64,000 nucleotides of DNA from Agrobacterium tumefaciens (lineage in GTDB: Bacteria; Pseudomonadota; Alphaproteobacteria; Rhizobiales; Rhizobiaceae), in the NCBI RefSeq assembly GCF_013318015.2, contig NZ_CP115841.1, positions 1-64,000 on the forward strand. Reading direction: 5' to 3'. Below are positions 10,211 through 19,358 of this stretch, piece after piece (position 1 is the first letter of the stretch; each line of letters opens with the position of its first letter). The position numbers and the translations under genes were made by a program. The notes beneath the pieces are model-generated. The model was not told the DNA's origin. It ran no database searches and saw only the letters and a program-made list of their open reading frames with translations.

Positions 10211-10777
10211 CTACTGTTTCTTCTGCTGCGATTTCGGATCGAGCATGATCCGGACAGGGCCGCCGCAGCTTTCGAGCTTTGCCTGCCCCGAATTCATCAG
10301 AACAGTGAGCTTGCAGCCGGTGAAGACATTCGCGCCCTCGGACAGCACAACCTGCTTGCCGGTCAGAATGAAGGTCTGCGCCGCCATGTCGAATTCGCCG
10401 TGATCGGCCGTGGCCTTCTGCGTCTCGGACGTCAGGTAGACGTTATTGTCGACGAAGATTTTTTCGATGTTGGCGTCACCGCTGGTGAGCGAGGAACCTT
10501 CACCCTTGTAATTGACCGTCATCTTGCCGGCCTGAAGGGTGGTGGTGCCCTGCACAACTTTCACGTTACCGGTGAAATAGGCCTTGCGCTCCTGATCCCG
10601 AATTTCGAGCTGATCGCTTTCGATAGCGATCGGCTGGTCGCCGGAGAGCTTGACGCCTGTCATGTTGCTGGTGGTGTTCTGAGCGAAAGCCACGGTTGCA
10701 AGACAGGAAAAAGCAAAAGCTGCGGCTGTAACGCCTGCGGATTTGCCAAGGGAAACGGGACGGGAAATTTGCATCAT
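10211..10777 (-). CDS. lptA: LPS transport periplasmic protein LptA (OstA-like)
   Basis: LptA forms the periplasmic bridge that carries LPS from LptC to LptD. The 188-aa product begins MMQISRPVSLGKSAGV and has a signal peptide with a hydrophobic core (TAAAFAFSCLATVAFA, cut before QNT). The OstA/jelly-roll strand region follows (IAIESDQLEIRDQERKAYFTGNVKVVQGTTTLQAGKMTVNYKG). Start choice is uncertain: ATG at 10804 (MKASESPVQ, overlapping lptC), 10777 or 10774. I use 10777 because GTGAGAG lies upstream and the signal peptide is then well formed. Confidence 0.9.
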   Translation of the reverse strand: MMQISRPVSLGKSAGVTAAAFAFSCLATVAFAQNTTSNMTGVKLSGDQPIAIESDQLEIRDQERKAYFTGNVKVVQGTTTLQAGKMTVNYKGEGSSLTSGDANIEKIFVDNNVYLTSETQKATADHGEFDMAAQTFILTGKQVVLSEGANVFTGCKLTVLMNSGQAKLESCGGPVRIMLDPKSQQKKQ

Positions 10778-10790
10778 CTGGACCGGGCTC

Positions 10791-11456
10791 TCACTTGCCT
10801 TCATTCTTGATATTGGATGCAGCGATACGTGCGCGTACCTGCCCCGAAAATGTAATAGTCTTGCCATTATCCGCGATATCAATCGATTGCGCAACAATGG
10901 CGCCGTCGTTTGTTTTGATCGAAACCGGCTCTTTGCTGCTCATTTTTCCAGCCTTCAGATCGACATCCGCAGATTGGAACTTCGCTTGTATGCCATTGCT
11001 GAGATTGATGTCAAAAGGGGCGGTCATCTTCAGCGTGTTGGTGGCCCGGTCGAAAATGCCTTCCTTGGCGATCACCTGGGCGACGCTGTCGTTCACAGGC
11101 ACCGCGGCCAGAACCCTTTCGAGCGTCATGAGGTTGGGGTTGGCGATATCCTGCAACGCACGGTCTGCGTTCATGGAGTAGTCGATCCCCTTCTCGTTGC
11201 GGCCCGCAACGGCCGGCTTTTCCATCACGATCTTGCCGTCTTCGATCCTTGCGCTTTCAAGCGAAACCTCTTCGGGCGCCCAGGTGCGAATGAGCGAAAC
11301 GGCGACGAAGGCAAACGAGATGATCGCCGCACCGAGCGGCAGAATGATTTTCAGCCGCTTCACGCGCGCGGAATGCCTCAGCGCGCGCTCGTAAGCGCCG
11401 TTCTGGTCATTGGGCAGCGGAAACGCTGGCGCGGGTTGGCGGAGTCTTTCGAGCAT
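10791..11456 (-). CDS. lptC: LPS export protein LptC
   Basis: LptC is a bitopic inner-membrane protein that receives LPS from LptBFG and passes it to LptA. The 221-aa protein has one transmembrane segment (about 38-60, IILPLGAAIISFAFVAVSLI) and a periplasmic beta-rich domain. The start MLERLRQPAPAF at 11456 is chosen over an upstream GTG/ATG-like extension of 15 codons. It is the first gene of the leftward LPS/rpoN cluster. I see no rnd (RNase D) gene beside it. Confidence 0.88.
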   Translation of the reverse strand: MLERLRQPAPAFPLPNDQNGAYERALRHSARVKRLKIILPLGAAIISFAFVAVSLIRTWAPEEVSLESARIEDGKIVMEKPAVAGRNEKGIDYSMNADRALQDIANPNLMTLERVLAAVPVNDSVAQVIAKEGIFDRATNTLKMTAPFDINLSNGIQAKFQSADVDLKAGKMSSKEPVSIKTNDGAIVAQSIDIADNGKTITFSGQVRARIAASNIKNEGK

Positions 11457-11626
11457 AAGAGTGGGTCCGGAAAACTTCCTGGGCGCCACTTTGGCGCGCA
11501 ACTGAAGCTTATATGTTTATCTTGATGTCTTTGGCATGAGTGCTTTGTCCTGCCAATATGGTTTTTGTCTGGAAAGGTGCAAGGGAAATGCGAATTTAAT
11601 CGTAATTCTGGTTTCCTTATTGTTTC

Positions 11627-11655
11627 CTTGCGGCTTCGCGCTAGAAGAACCATAT
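11627..11655 (+). promoter_or_regulatory. Candidate RpoH-type promoter of sppA
   Basis: CTTGCG (11627-11632), a 17-base spacer, and CCATAT (11650-11655) lie 50 bases before the sppA ATG. The -35, spacer length and -10 are identical to the candidate promoter of hsp20 (52858-52886). Confidence 0.5.
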
Positions 11656-11705
11656 GGCCATGACGCTTACATTACGCTTCAAATGCCGGAAGGCAGGGGT
11701 TTTCG

Positions 11706-12659
11706 ATGGATAATATGGCGATAGCGGATCGCAGACGATTGCGCCGCAAGCTGACTTTCTGGCGGATTGCCGCTGTTTTTCTGTTTGTCGCCGGCATTTT
11801 CGGCCTCTACCGGTTTTTATGGGCCACCCCGCAGCAAAGCGAGAGACCCCATATTGCCCGTGTCCAGATCTCCGGGCTGATCCAGGACAATACCGAACTT
11901 CTGGAGCGGCTGGACAAGATTGCCAAGAGCGACAATGTCAAAGGGCTGATCGTGTCGATTTCATCGCCCGGTGGCACCACCTATGGCGGCGAGCGCATCT
12001 TCAAGGCCATTCGCGGCGTTGCGGAAAAGAAGCCGGTGGTCTCCGATGTCCGCACGCTTGCCGCCTCCGCTGGATATATGATCGCATCTGCAGGTGACGT
12101 CATCGTCGCTGGCGAAACCTCGATCACCGGCTCCATCGGCGTGATCTTTCAATATCCCCAGATCGGCCAGCTGATGGATAAGCTCGGCGTCTCGCTGCAG
12201 GAAATAAAGTCCTCTCCGATGAAGGCGGAGCCTTCGCCGTTCCATGAGGCGCCCGAAGAGGCGAAGACGATGATCCGTTCCATGGTGATGGACAGCTACG
12301 GCTGGTTCGTCGATCTTGTGGCCGATCGCCGCAAATTGCGGCGCGAGGATGTGTTGAAACTGGCGGACGGATCGATTTTCACGGGCAGACAGGCGCTCGC
12401 CAACAAGCTGGTCGACACGCTTGGCGGCGAAAAGGAAATTCGCGGCTATTTCGAAACGCGCGGTGTTGCCAAGGATCTGCCGATCGTGGAATGGCGCGCA
12501 CCGTCTTCCAGTTCGCCTTTTTCGCTTTTCAGTGTTGCGCAAATAGCGAAGCTTCTGGGATATGACGATTTAATCCCGTTTGCGGGCTCCGGTCAGCTCG
12601 GTGCGGACAAGTTGTTTCTTGACGGTCTTGTTTCCGTTTGGCAGGTTGAGCCGCATTAA
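11706..12659 (+). CDS. sppA: Signal peptide peptidase SppA
   Basis: SppA is a membrane-bound Ser/Lys peptidase that degrades cleaved signal peptides. The 317-aa single-domain form has a transmembrane anchor at about 18-38. The nucleophile is probably S121 in [11 protein letters not shown] and the general base probably K173 in SPMKAEP; their spacing of 52 residues matches the family. The ATG at 11706 is preceded by GCAGGGG six bases away; a second ATG at 11715 is less well placed. It is followed 26 bases later by ihfB. Confidence 0.92.
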   Translation: MDNMAIADRRRLRRKLTFWRIAAVFLFVAGIFGLYRFLWATPQQSERPHIARVQISGLIQDNTELLERLDKIAKSDNVKGLIVSISSPGGTTYGGERIFKAIRGVAEKKPVVSDVRTLAASAGYMIASAGDVIVAGETSITGSIGVIFQYPQIGQLMDKLGVSLQEIKSSPMKAEPSPFHEAPEEAKTMIRSMVMDSYGWFVDLVADRRKLRREDVLKLADGSIFTGRQALANKLVDTLGGEKEIRGYFETRGVAKDLPIVEWRAPSSSSPFSLFSVAQIAKLLGYDDLIPFAGSGQLGADKLFLDGLVSVWQVEPH

Positions 12660-12685
12660 AAATCCAATTCTTTCAGGGGGCAACC

Positions 12686-12988
12686 GTGATCAAGTCTGAA
12701 CTGGTGCAGATCGTTGCTGCGCGTAACCCGCACCTTTATCACCGTGACGTGGAAAATATCGTCAATGCGGTGCTGGATGAAATCACCGATGCCTTGGCAG
12801 CGGGAAATCGTGTCGAGCTTCGTGGTTTCGGCGCATTTTCGGTGAAGAACCGTCCTTCGCGTTCCGGTCGGAACCCGCGCACGGGTGAATCGGTTTTCGT
12901 CGAGGAAAAATGGGTGCCTTTCTTCAAGACGGGCAAGGAACTGCGTGAGCGCCTGAACCCCGGTATGGGTGACGAAGAGGACGATTGA
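12686..12988 (+). CDS. ihfB: Integration host factor beta subunit
   Basis: IhfB pairs with IhfA to bend DNA at recombination sites, origins and sigma-54 promoters. The 100-aa protein is a full HU/IHF fold with the DNA-intercalating arm [20 protein letters not shown] and the family tail [13 protein letters not shown]. An acidic C-terminal tag (GDEEDD) follows. A strong site (CAGGGGG) precedes the ATG. Confidence 0.96.
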   Translation: MIKSELVQIVAARNPHLYHRDVENIVNAVLDEITDALAAGNRVELRGFGAFSVKNRPSRSGRNPRTGESVFVEEKWVPFFKTGKELRERLNPGMGDEEDD

Positions 12989-13053
12989 TCGTTCTCACCC
13001 GCCGCGCCGGAAACGGAGCCGAGGGAATTCACGCCGCGATGGAGTAATGTCGG

Positions 13054-13395
13054 ATGTCGAAAAAAATCATCAACCTCATCATCCTGCTTCCGCTGGCGAT
13101 TATCCTCGTCATCCTGTGCGTGGCCAATCGTCAGTCCGTGACGCTCGCGCTCAATCCGTTCCGGCCGGAGGATGGTGTACTTTCCTTCACCGCGCCGTTT
13201 TTCGTGTTCCTGTTTCTGGCCGTCATTTTCGGTGTGCTTCTGGGATCTTCCGCCACATGGTTTGCGCAGGGCAAGCATCGCAAGCGCGCCCGGATCGAGG
13301 CGAAGGAAGCCGTTCGCTGGCATGACGAGGCGAACCGGCACAAAGCGGCAACAGCCGCGCAGCTTCCGAATGCGGGCCAACTCCCGGCAAAGTGA
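13054..13395 (+). CDS. LapA-domain (DUF1049) inner-membrane protein
   Basis: This 113-aa protein has two hydrophobic segments: about 5-25 (IINLIILLPLAIILVILCVAN) and about 48-70 (FFVFLFLAVIFGVLLGSSATWF). A basic cytoplasmic tail follows (HRKRARIEAKEAV), then a charged C-terminus. This is the LapA/DUF1049 layout. In enterobacteria the LapA-LapB pair tunes LPS synthesis through LpxC turnover, but no lapB lies here, so function is inferred only from the fold class. Its place after ihfB is common in alphaproteobacteria. Confidence 0.75.
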   Translation: MSKKIINLIILLPLAIILVILCVANRQSVTLALNPFRPEDGVLSFTAPFFVFLFLAVIFGVLLGSSATWFAQGKHRKRARIEAKEAVRWHDEANRHKAATAAQLPNAGQLPAK

Positions 13396-13488
13396 TGGTG
13401 CCGACATTCGTTGCGGCTCTAGTCGAGCGACGCTTGGAATGCTATTTGCTGGCGCGACAAGACGCGGGCAGAAGCGGAAAGATTTCCA

Positions 13489-14622
13489 TTGAAGAAAAAA
13501 GACAGCCGGCCGGGCAATCGCGTGCGTGCCGGGAGCGAGAAAAAACAGGTTCATGCCGCAAAGCCGGCACGGCGAATGGATGCGGCACCGAAAAAGCGCG
13601 AGCCGGACGCGGTGCGCAGCGCGCCCAAATCTGCGCCGAGGGAAAAGATAGCCCCAGTACCGGCGGTTGAGCAGGTGCCTGCGCGGCCCCTCAAGCATCG
13701 CACCGGCGAACGTCCCGCAGAACAGGTTCCGGTTATTCTGGAATCAAGTGGCGCGGGTGATTTTCATCTCATCGACAGCGGCAATGGCCTGAAGCTTGAA
13801 CAATACGGCGAATATCGCGTCGTCCGTCCCGAGGCGCAGGCTCTCTGGCAGCCGTCGGTTCCAGACCGCGTATGGCAGAATGCCGACGCCATTTTTACCG
13901 GCGACACGGATGAAGACGGCATGGGCCGTTGGCGTTTTCCAAAGGCAGCACTTGGCGAAACCTGGCCACTGTCGCTGCTCGGCGTCGAATTTCTCGGCCG
14001 TTTCACGGCCTTCCGGCATGTCGGCGTCTTCCCGGAGCAGATCGTCCACTGGGAATGGCTGAAAAATGCCGTCGAAACGGCTGACCGGCCGCTGAAAGTC
14101 CTGAACCTGTTTGGTTACACCGGCGTCGCTTCTTTGGTCGCCGCTGCTGCAGGCGCTGAAGTGACCCATGTCGACGCCTCCAAGAAAGCGATCGGCTGGG
14201 CAAAGGAGAACCAGGCGCTTGCCGGGCTCGAACAGGCGCCGATCCGCTGGATTTGCGAAGACGCGATGAAGTTCATCCAGCGCGAGGAGCGTCGCGGCAG
14301 CACCTACGACATCATTCTCACCGACCCGCCGAAATTCGGCCGCGGCACCCATGGTGAAATCTGGCAATTGTTCGACCATCTTCCGTTGATGCTCGATATC
14401 TGCCGGGAAATCCTGTCGCCCAAAGCGCTCGGTCTGGTGCTGACGGCCTATTCTATCAGGGCCAGCTTCTATTCGATGCATGAATTGATGCGCGAAATCA
14501 TGCGCGGCGCCGGTGGCGTCGTTGCATCCGGCGAGCTCGTCATTCGCGAGGCCGGGCTTGATGGCAAGACGCCGGGCCGGGTGCTTTCCACATCGCTGTT
14601 CAGCCGCTGGGAGCCGAAATGA
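13489..14622 (+). CDS. Class I SAM-dependent rRNA methyltransferase (RlmI-like, COG1092)
   Basis: The 377-aa protein starts at TTG, with GGAAAG seven bases upstream. The first ~80 residues are basic and Pro/Ala-rich and look disordered. The catalytic region holds the SAM site VLNLFGYTGVASLVAAAAGAEVTHVDAS and the catalytic motif DPPKFGRG, which resembles the 23S rRNA cytosine methyltransferases RlmI/RlmK. The position modified cannot be read from sequence. Its stop overlaps the ATG of the next RNA methyltransferase (ATGA), so both are probably co-translated. An ATG at 13576 is an alternative start. Confidence 0.8.
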   Translation: MKKKDSRPGNRVRAGSEKKQVHAAKPARRMDAAPKKREPDAVRSAPKSAPREKIAPVPAVEQVPARPLKHRTGERPAEQVPVILESSGAGDFHLIDSGNGLKLEQYGEYRVVRPEAQALWQPSVPDRVWQNADAIFTGDTDEDGMGRWRFPKAALGETWPLSLLGVEFLGRFTAFRHVGVFPEQIVHWEWLKNAVETADRPLKVLNLFGYTGVASLVAAAAGAEVTHVDASKKAIGWAKENQALAGLEQAPIRWICEDAMKFIQREERRGSTYDIILTDPPKFGRGTHGEIWQLFDHLPLMLDICREILSPKALGLVLTAYSIRASFYSMHELMREIMRGAGGVVASGELVIREAGLDGKTPGRVLSTSLFSRWEPK

Positions 14623-15479
14623 CGAACGACATGCGCGAAAACACGACGCGCCGGGTTGGCCAGGTCAAGGAAGTCACCAGCCTTGCCAATCCCATCATCA
14701 AGGATATCAAGGCGCTCACCCAGAAAAAGGGCAGGGAAGAGACCGGCACCTTCATGGCGGAAGGCCTGAAGCTGGTTATCGACGCGCTCGAACTGGGCTG
14801 GACCATCCGCACCCTGGTTTACGCCAAGGCGGCCAAGGGCAAGCCGCTGGTGGAGCAGGCGGCCGTAAAGACGGTCGCTTCCGGCGGGCTGGTGCTCGAA
14901 GTCAGCGAAAAAGTCATCGCCTCGATCACCCGACGCGACAATCCGCAGATGGTCGTTGGCATCTTTGACCAGAGATGGAAGCCATTGAAGGATATTCGTC
15001 CGGAAAAAGGCGAGACCTATATCGCGCTCGATCGGGTGCGTGATCCCGGCAATCTCGGCACCATCATCCGCACGGCGGATGCGGCTGGTGCCTCAGGTGT
15101 CATTCTGGTCGGCGATTGCACCGATCCGTTTTCGCTGGAAACGGTGCGTGCGACCATGGGTTCGGTCTTCGCTACGCCCGTTGCCCGCGCCTCGGTTGAG
15201 GAATTCCTCTCCTGGAAAAAATCGGCCAGTGTCAGTGTCGTTGCCACCCATCTTGCCGGGTCGGTGGACTATCGAAAAATCGATTACGCCGGAAAGCCCG
15301 TCGTGCTTTTGATGGGCAACGAACAATCCGGCCTGCCGCCTGAACTGGCCGGCAAGGCAGACCAACTGGCGCGCATTCCCCAACAGGGCCGTGCCGATAG
15401 TCTCAATCTCGCCATCGCAACCGCTGTCATGCTTTTCGAGGCGCGGCGACATCTCCTCGAACTGGCACCGGTGAAGTAA
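14619..15479 (+). CDS. SpoU/TrmH-family RNA 2'-O-methyltransferase
   Basis: The 286-aa protein joins an N-terminal substrate-binding domain ([32 protein letters not shown]) to a SPOUT knot. The SpoU motifs are [39 protein letters not shown] and [22 protein letters not shown]. It should methylate a ribose of rRNA or tRNA. It may be the TsnR/RlmB-like housekeeping paralogue, but the target is not decidable here. It overlaps the upstream methyltransferase by 4 bases and lspA by 1 base. Confidence 0.87.
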   Translation: MTNDMRENTTRRVGQVKEVTSLANPIIKDIKALTQKKGREETGTFMAEGLKLVIDALELGWTIRTLVYAKAAKGKPLVEQAAVKTVASGGLVLEVSEKVIASITRRDNPQMVVGIFDQRWKPLKDIRPEKGETYIALDRVRDPGNLGTIIRTADAAGASGVILVGDCTDPFSLETVRATMGSVFATPVARASVEEFLSWKKSASVSVVATHLAGSVDYRKIDYAGKPVVLLMGNEQSGLPPELAGKADQLARIPQQGRADSLNLAIATAVMLFEARRHLLELAPVK

Positions 15480-15967
15480 TGGCCAAAGCGGCGTTGTTTT
15501 CGAAATTCGGCCCGGCTTTCGCGCTTATCGTTGCTGCCCTTGTGCTGGACCAGGTCGTCAAGCAACTGGTCGAGACCTATCTGCCGTTGCAGGAGATGGT
15601 GCCGGTCATTCCGTTCCTGGCGCTTTACCGCACCTATAATCTCGGTGTGGCGTTTTCGATGCTGGCGGACATGCACGGCTGGTTCATCGTCAGCATGCGG
15701 CTCGTCATCGTGGTCTTCGTTCTGTGGCTCTGGCGCAAGACGGCGGCGGATCGGACTTTTGCCCATCTTGGCTTCGCCTTCATCATCGCTGGAGCGGCTG
15801 GCAATCTTCTTGACCGCTTTTTCTACGGTCACGTCATCGACTACATCCTGTTTCACACCGATACATGGTCGTTCGCGGTCTTCAATCTGGCCGACACTTT
15901 CATAACAATCGGTGCCGGTTGCGTCATTCTCGATGAGTTTCTGCACGCCCGGGCGGCTAAAAAGTAA
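15479..15967 (+). CDS. lspA: Prolipoprotein signal peptidase (signal peptidase II)
   Basis: LspA cleaves the signal peptide of lipid-modified prolipoproteins. The 162-aa protein has four transmembrane helices and the paired catalytic aspartates D121 (GHVIDYILF) and D139 ([11 protein letters not shown]). NLGVAFSM and [11 protein letters not shown] are family motifs. The ATG shares one base with the upstream stop. It acts before Lnt, which is encoded at 36494 in this window. Confidence 0.96.
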   Translation: MAKAALFSKFGPAFALIVAALVLDQVVKQLVETYLPLQEMVPVIPFLALYRTYNLGVAFSMLADMHGWFIVSMRLVIVVFVLWLWRKTAADRTFAHLGFAFIIAGAAGNLLDRFFYGHVIDYILFHTDTWSFAVFNLADTFITIGAGCVILDEFLHARAAKK

Positions 15968-15996
15968 AATTTTAGCGTTTGAGCCAAACATATCAA

Positions 15997-16018
15997 AACC
16001 GCTGCCGTGGTAGCGGTT
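15997..16018 (+). promoter_or_regulatory. Hairpin immediately before the hybrid-kinase start
   Basis: AACCGCT (15997-16003) pairs with AGCGGTT (16012-16018) around an 8-base loop. The ATG follows 4 bases later and no clear Shine-Dalgarno sequence is present, so the hairpin sits where a ribosome would bind. It could instead be a weak terminator for lspA, although there is no T-run. Confidence 0.4.
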
Positions 16019-16022
16019 GTGC

Positions 16023-18254
16023 ATGAGCGAACTGGCAAGACTGCGGGAAAAAGTTTCAGATGGCCTCGCCGCCACCCCGGCGCAGCTGGCGGATCGCGTC
16101 GACACGACATCTCACCATGGCGGTGCGGGGCACGGGATAGATGCCAGATCGATCACGCTATACGTTGCCGCGTCATTGTCGGTGGGTGCCTTCTCCGCGG
16201 CCTTGATCGCGCTTGCGGTGCCTTATGCGGTCACCGTCGCCTTGGCATCCTTCTTCGGTGCGGTGCTGGTCGGTCTCCTGTCCTACGCCATGTTCGGCAA
16301 ATCCTTCCAGTATACCGGCAAACTATATGCAGATGATTTGGATGTACGGCTACGCCAAACTCAAAACCGATCGCTGATTGCCGAGATCCAGGAGGCCATG
16401 GGCGATATCATCGTCATCCGCAATATGGATCGGCGCATCGTCGAGGCGAATGCGGTTTTTCGTGAAGTGACGGGCTGCTCGGCACCCGAAGGGCTGAGCT
16501 GTGAGGAAATCGGCATCGCTTTCCGACCAGGCGACAAGGCCCACGCTTATGACGTGGAAATCGCGACCCCGTTCGGTCAGCGCATTTTCTCCTGGCACGA
16601 TGTCGTCACCCGCGATCTGGCAAGCAGTCGTCTTCTCATCAGCAGCATCGCGAGAGATGTCACCGAGGAGCGGCTGGCACTCGGCGAGCGGGAAAACGCC
16701 CGGTTACGCGCGGAAAAGGCCGATGCCGAAAAGGCAAGGCTGCTGGCAACTGTTAGCCACGAGATCCGTCTGCCGCTTTCCGGCATGCTCGGCATGAACC
16801 ATCTTCTGTCGCAGACGAAGCTCAATGAAGAGCAACGTAATTATCTCGACGGCATGAAGCAGTCCGGTCAGTCGCTGGTACAGTTGGTCGAGGACCTGCT
16901 GGATTATTCGACCATGGAGGCGGGCCGTTTCAAACTCAATCCGCGTGCGGAAAACCTGCGCCGGCTGATCGAGAGCATTGTCGAGATGCTGGCGCATCGC
17001 GCCCACGAAAAGGGCATCGAAATCACCTCCTTCGTCACGCCGGATGTGCCCGATTATCTGGATTTCGATCCGGCAAGGCTGCGTCAGGTTCTGTTCAACC
17101 TCCTTGGCAATGCCGTCAAATTCACGCAGGTGGGCGGGGTCGTCATCCGGGCGCGCATGGTTGAAGGCGAATTGCATATCACCGTCGAGGACACCGGCCC
17201 CGGCATGAGCCAAGCGGAACAGGCCCGTATCTTTGGCGAATTCGAACAGGCAGGCCCGATGTCGCAACAAAGTGGGGGAACAGGGCTTGGGCTCGCGATT
17301 TCCGCCCGCATCGTCCGGGAATTCGGCGGCAGCCTGACGGTCTTCAGCCGCAAGGGTGAGGGCAGCACCTTCAAGCTGGCATTCCGTCCGGGCAGTTCGT
17401 CCACCGGCACGCCGGACCCAGACCGGCACCATTGCCTGCAGCATACCAATGTCCTGCTGGTCGCGCCGAGGGGCGTGGCAGCGACGGTGACGATGGAGGC
17501 GATCGAGGCTTTCGGCGGTAAATGCGCTCTTATCCACGAACCGGAGGACTTGGAAAAGCTGCACGGTACAGCTGCCGATCTCACCGATATCATTGTCGAC
17601 AGGCGTATTTCGCCTCTGTTCAGAGACGCGCTAAGGGATTGGCCGCAACAGAATGTCCGTCGCACGTTGCTGGTCAGTCCCGAAGAGCGGGCGTCGACCA
17701 TGCATGCGTCCTTCGACGCCTGGTTGATCCGGCCGCTGCGCGAAAAGTCCCTGATTGACGTCCTCTGCGGCCGTCTGCGCGGCATAGAACGGCGCGATGC
17801 CATCAACGACAACCATCCGGATGTGGGGTTTTCGTCACGGGTGACGGAGGGGGTAAGCGGTATCGATATCCTCGTGGCCGAGGACGACGCCGTCAATGCG
17901 CGCATCATCCGGGCCGTTCTGGAAAAAAGCGGTTACATCGTGCGCGGTGTCGACGATTTTCAGGCCCTGCAGCAAGCCGTGGCGCCGGGCACAACCCGCC
18001 TGCCGCACCTCATCATATCCGATCTCAATATGCCGGGCGGCGAGGGGCTTGAGGTGCTGCCGGAGCTTCTCGGCACGCTGAAGGGCGGAAGAAATATTCC
18101 GCTCATCGTGCTCAGCGGCGATGCGAGCGTTGAAACCGCTGAAATCCTGCTGAATGCCGGTGCGGCCAAGGTTTTGACCAAGCCTGCCGACCCGAGACGA
18201 CTGGTCGAGGAAATCCGCCGCTTGCTGGAGGCGAAACGCCTGTTGCCATCATGA
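16023..18254 (+). CDS. Hybrid sensor histidine kinase with C-terminal receiver
   Basis: The 743-aa protein has two transmembrane helices (about 40-95), a PAS domain (about 115-215), and a HisKA dimerisation domain with H246 in ATVSHEIRLPLSGM. The HATPase_c domain follows with LFNLLGNAVKFT (N box), DTGPGMS (G1) and GGTGLGLAIS (G2). Next is a segment shaped like a receiver but without a phosphoacceptor, then a true receiver with D667 (IISDLNMPGG) and K in LTKPA. A phosphorelay is therefore likely, with an Hpt protein elsewhere. The signal is unknown. I use the ATG at 16023; a TTG two codons earlier is possible. Confidence 0.9.
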   Translation: MSELARLREKVSDGLAATPAQLADRVDTTSHHGGAGHGIDARSITLYVAASLSVGAFSAALIALAVPYAVTVALASFFGAVLVGLLSYAMFGKSFQYTGKLYADDLDVRLRQTQNRSLIAEIQEAMGDIIVIRNMDRRIVEANAVFREVTGCSAPEGLSCEEIGIAFRPGDKAHAYDVEIATPFGQRIFSWHDVVTRDLASSRLLISSIARDVTEERLALGERENARLRAEKADAEKARLLATVSHEIRLPLSGMLGMNHLLSQTKLNEEQRNYLDGMKQSGQSLVQLVEDLLDYSTMEAGRFKLNPRAENLRRLIESIVEMLAHRAHEKGIEITSFVTPDVPDYLDFDPARLRQVLFNLLGNAVKFTQVGGVVIRARMVEGELHITVEDTGPGMSQAEQARIFGEFEQAGPMSQQSGGTGLGLAISARIVREFGGSLTVFSRKGEGSTFKLAFRPGSSSTGTPDPDRHHCLQHTNVLLVAPRGVAATVTMEAIEAFGGKCALIHEPEDLEKLHGTAADLTDIIVDRRISPLFRDALRDWPQQNVRRTLLVSPEERASTMHASFDAWLIRPLREKSLIDVLCGRLRGIERRDAINDNHPDVGFSSRVTEGVSGIDILVAEDDAVNARIIRAVLEKSGYIVRGVDDFQALQQAVAPGTTRLPHLIISDLNMPGGEGLEVLPELLGTLKGGRNIPLIVLSGDASVETAEILLNAGAAKVLTKPADPRRLVEEIRRLLEAKRLLPS

Positions 18255-18349
18255 CTTGAGAGACTCGCAATGGCTGCATTTTGTCACTATTCTGTCGTCA
18301 ATTAGTGATTTATGACAGGAAAAATCTTTTGGTGGCGGAGCGATTCCCC

Positions 18350-19231
18350 ATGGTTGCCGAAATCTACAGTCACGACATTTGTGAAAACAAAGTTGTTATT
18401 CATCCTCGTCCAGACACCGCTCAGGACAATGAGGGGCTTTTCGGCCGTATCGGCTCGCTGGAAACGCGGCTCGCAAGAAACGAGCGGGAGATCGACGCGG
18501 CGCAGTCCGTTCGTTACCGGGTTTTCGTTGATGAAATGAAGGCGCGCCTTCCCGCAGACGCCATGCGCCGCAAGCGCGACATCGACGCCTGGGACAGTGT
18601 CTGCGACCATCTGCTCGTGCTCGACAAGGCGATTGAAGGCGACAGCGAGGACCAGATCGTCGGTACCTACCGTCTGTTACGTCAGGAAACTGCACTCGCG
18701 AATAACGGTTTTTATTCCGCAAGCGAATTCGACATCGCCGGGCTGGTAGTGCGCCATCCGGGCAAGCGCTTCATGGAGCTTGGCCGCTCCTGCGTGCTGC
18801 CGGAATATCGCACCAAGCGCACGGTTGAGCTTTTGTGGCAGGGCAACTGGGCCTATGCCGTGAAACACCGCATGGATGCCATGATCGGTTGCGCTTCGTT
18901 CCCCGGCGTGCAGCCGGAAGCCCACGCGCTTGCTCTGTCCTTCCTGCATCACAATTGCGTTGCAAAGGGCGAGTGGGCGGCTTCCGCTCTTCCCGAGCTT
19001 TATCACGAGATGGACCTGGTACCGGCTGAGGCGCTGAACGCCCGCAAAGCGCTGAACGCCATGCCGCCGCTGATCAAGGGCTATATGCGTCTCGGCGCTA
19101 TGTTCGGCTCCGGCGCCGTGGTGGACCACGCCTTCAACACGACAGATGTTCTCGTGGTCCTGCCGGTTTCCTCTATCGCCGGCCGCTACATCAGCTATTA
19201 CGGCGGCGAGACCGAGCGCATCAACGGCTAA
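18350..19231 (+). CDS. olsB: L-ornithine N-alpha-acyltransferase OlsB
   Basis: OlsB transfers a 3-hydroxyacyl chain from ACP to the alpha-amino group of ornithine, the first step of phosphorus-free ornithine lipids. The 293-aa protein is GNAT-like, with RYRVFVDEMKARLPADAMRRKRDIDAWDSVCDHLLV, FMELGRSCVLPEYRTKRTVELLWQG and the tail LIKGYMRLGAMFGSGAVVDHAFNTTDVLVVL. These are hallmarks of OlsB as I know it from Sinorhizobium, where it also lies near mutS and glnD. ATG 18350 (MVAEIYSHDICENK) is chosen over an upstream extension. A PlsC/OlsA-like acyltransferase that could do the second step is at 31259. Confidence 0.88.
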   Translation: MVAEIYSHDICENKVVIHPRPDTAQDNEGLFGRIGSLETRLARNEREIDAAQSVRYRVFVDEMKARLPADAMRRKRDIDAWDSVCDHLLVLDKAIEGDSEDQIVGTYRLLRQETALANNGFYSASEFDIAGLVVRHPGKRFMELGRSCVLPEYRTKRTVELLWQGNWAYAVKHRMDAMIGCASFPGVQPEAHALALSFLHHNCVAKGEWAASALPELYHEMDLVPAEALNARKALNAMPPLIKGYMRLGAMFGSGAVVDHAFNTTDVLVVLPVSSIAGRYISYYGGETERING

Positions 19232-19358
19232 CCGGTTTTAACTCGGATCAAGCGGGATGTTCCTGTGGGCAGCGGTGCCGTGTGTGTTGTCTTGGTGCGG
19301 CCATTGCCGCTAGTGTCGGCGCTCCCTTTCCGCAACACGATATGACATCGGCAAGCCA

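Noticed and set aside
11457..11705. Small gene or RNase D remnant between lptC and sppA
   Set aside because: The only frame (from 11536) has no similarity to anything I recognise and overlaps the sppA promoter.
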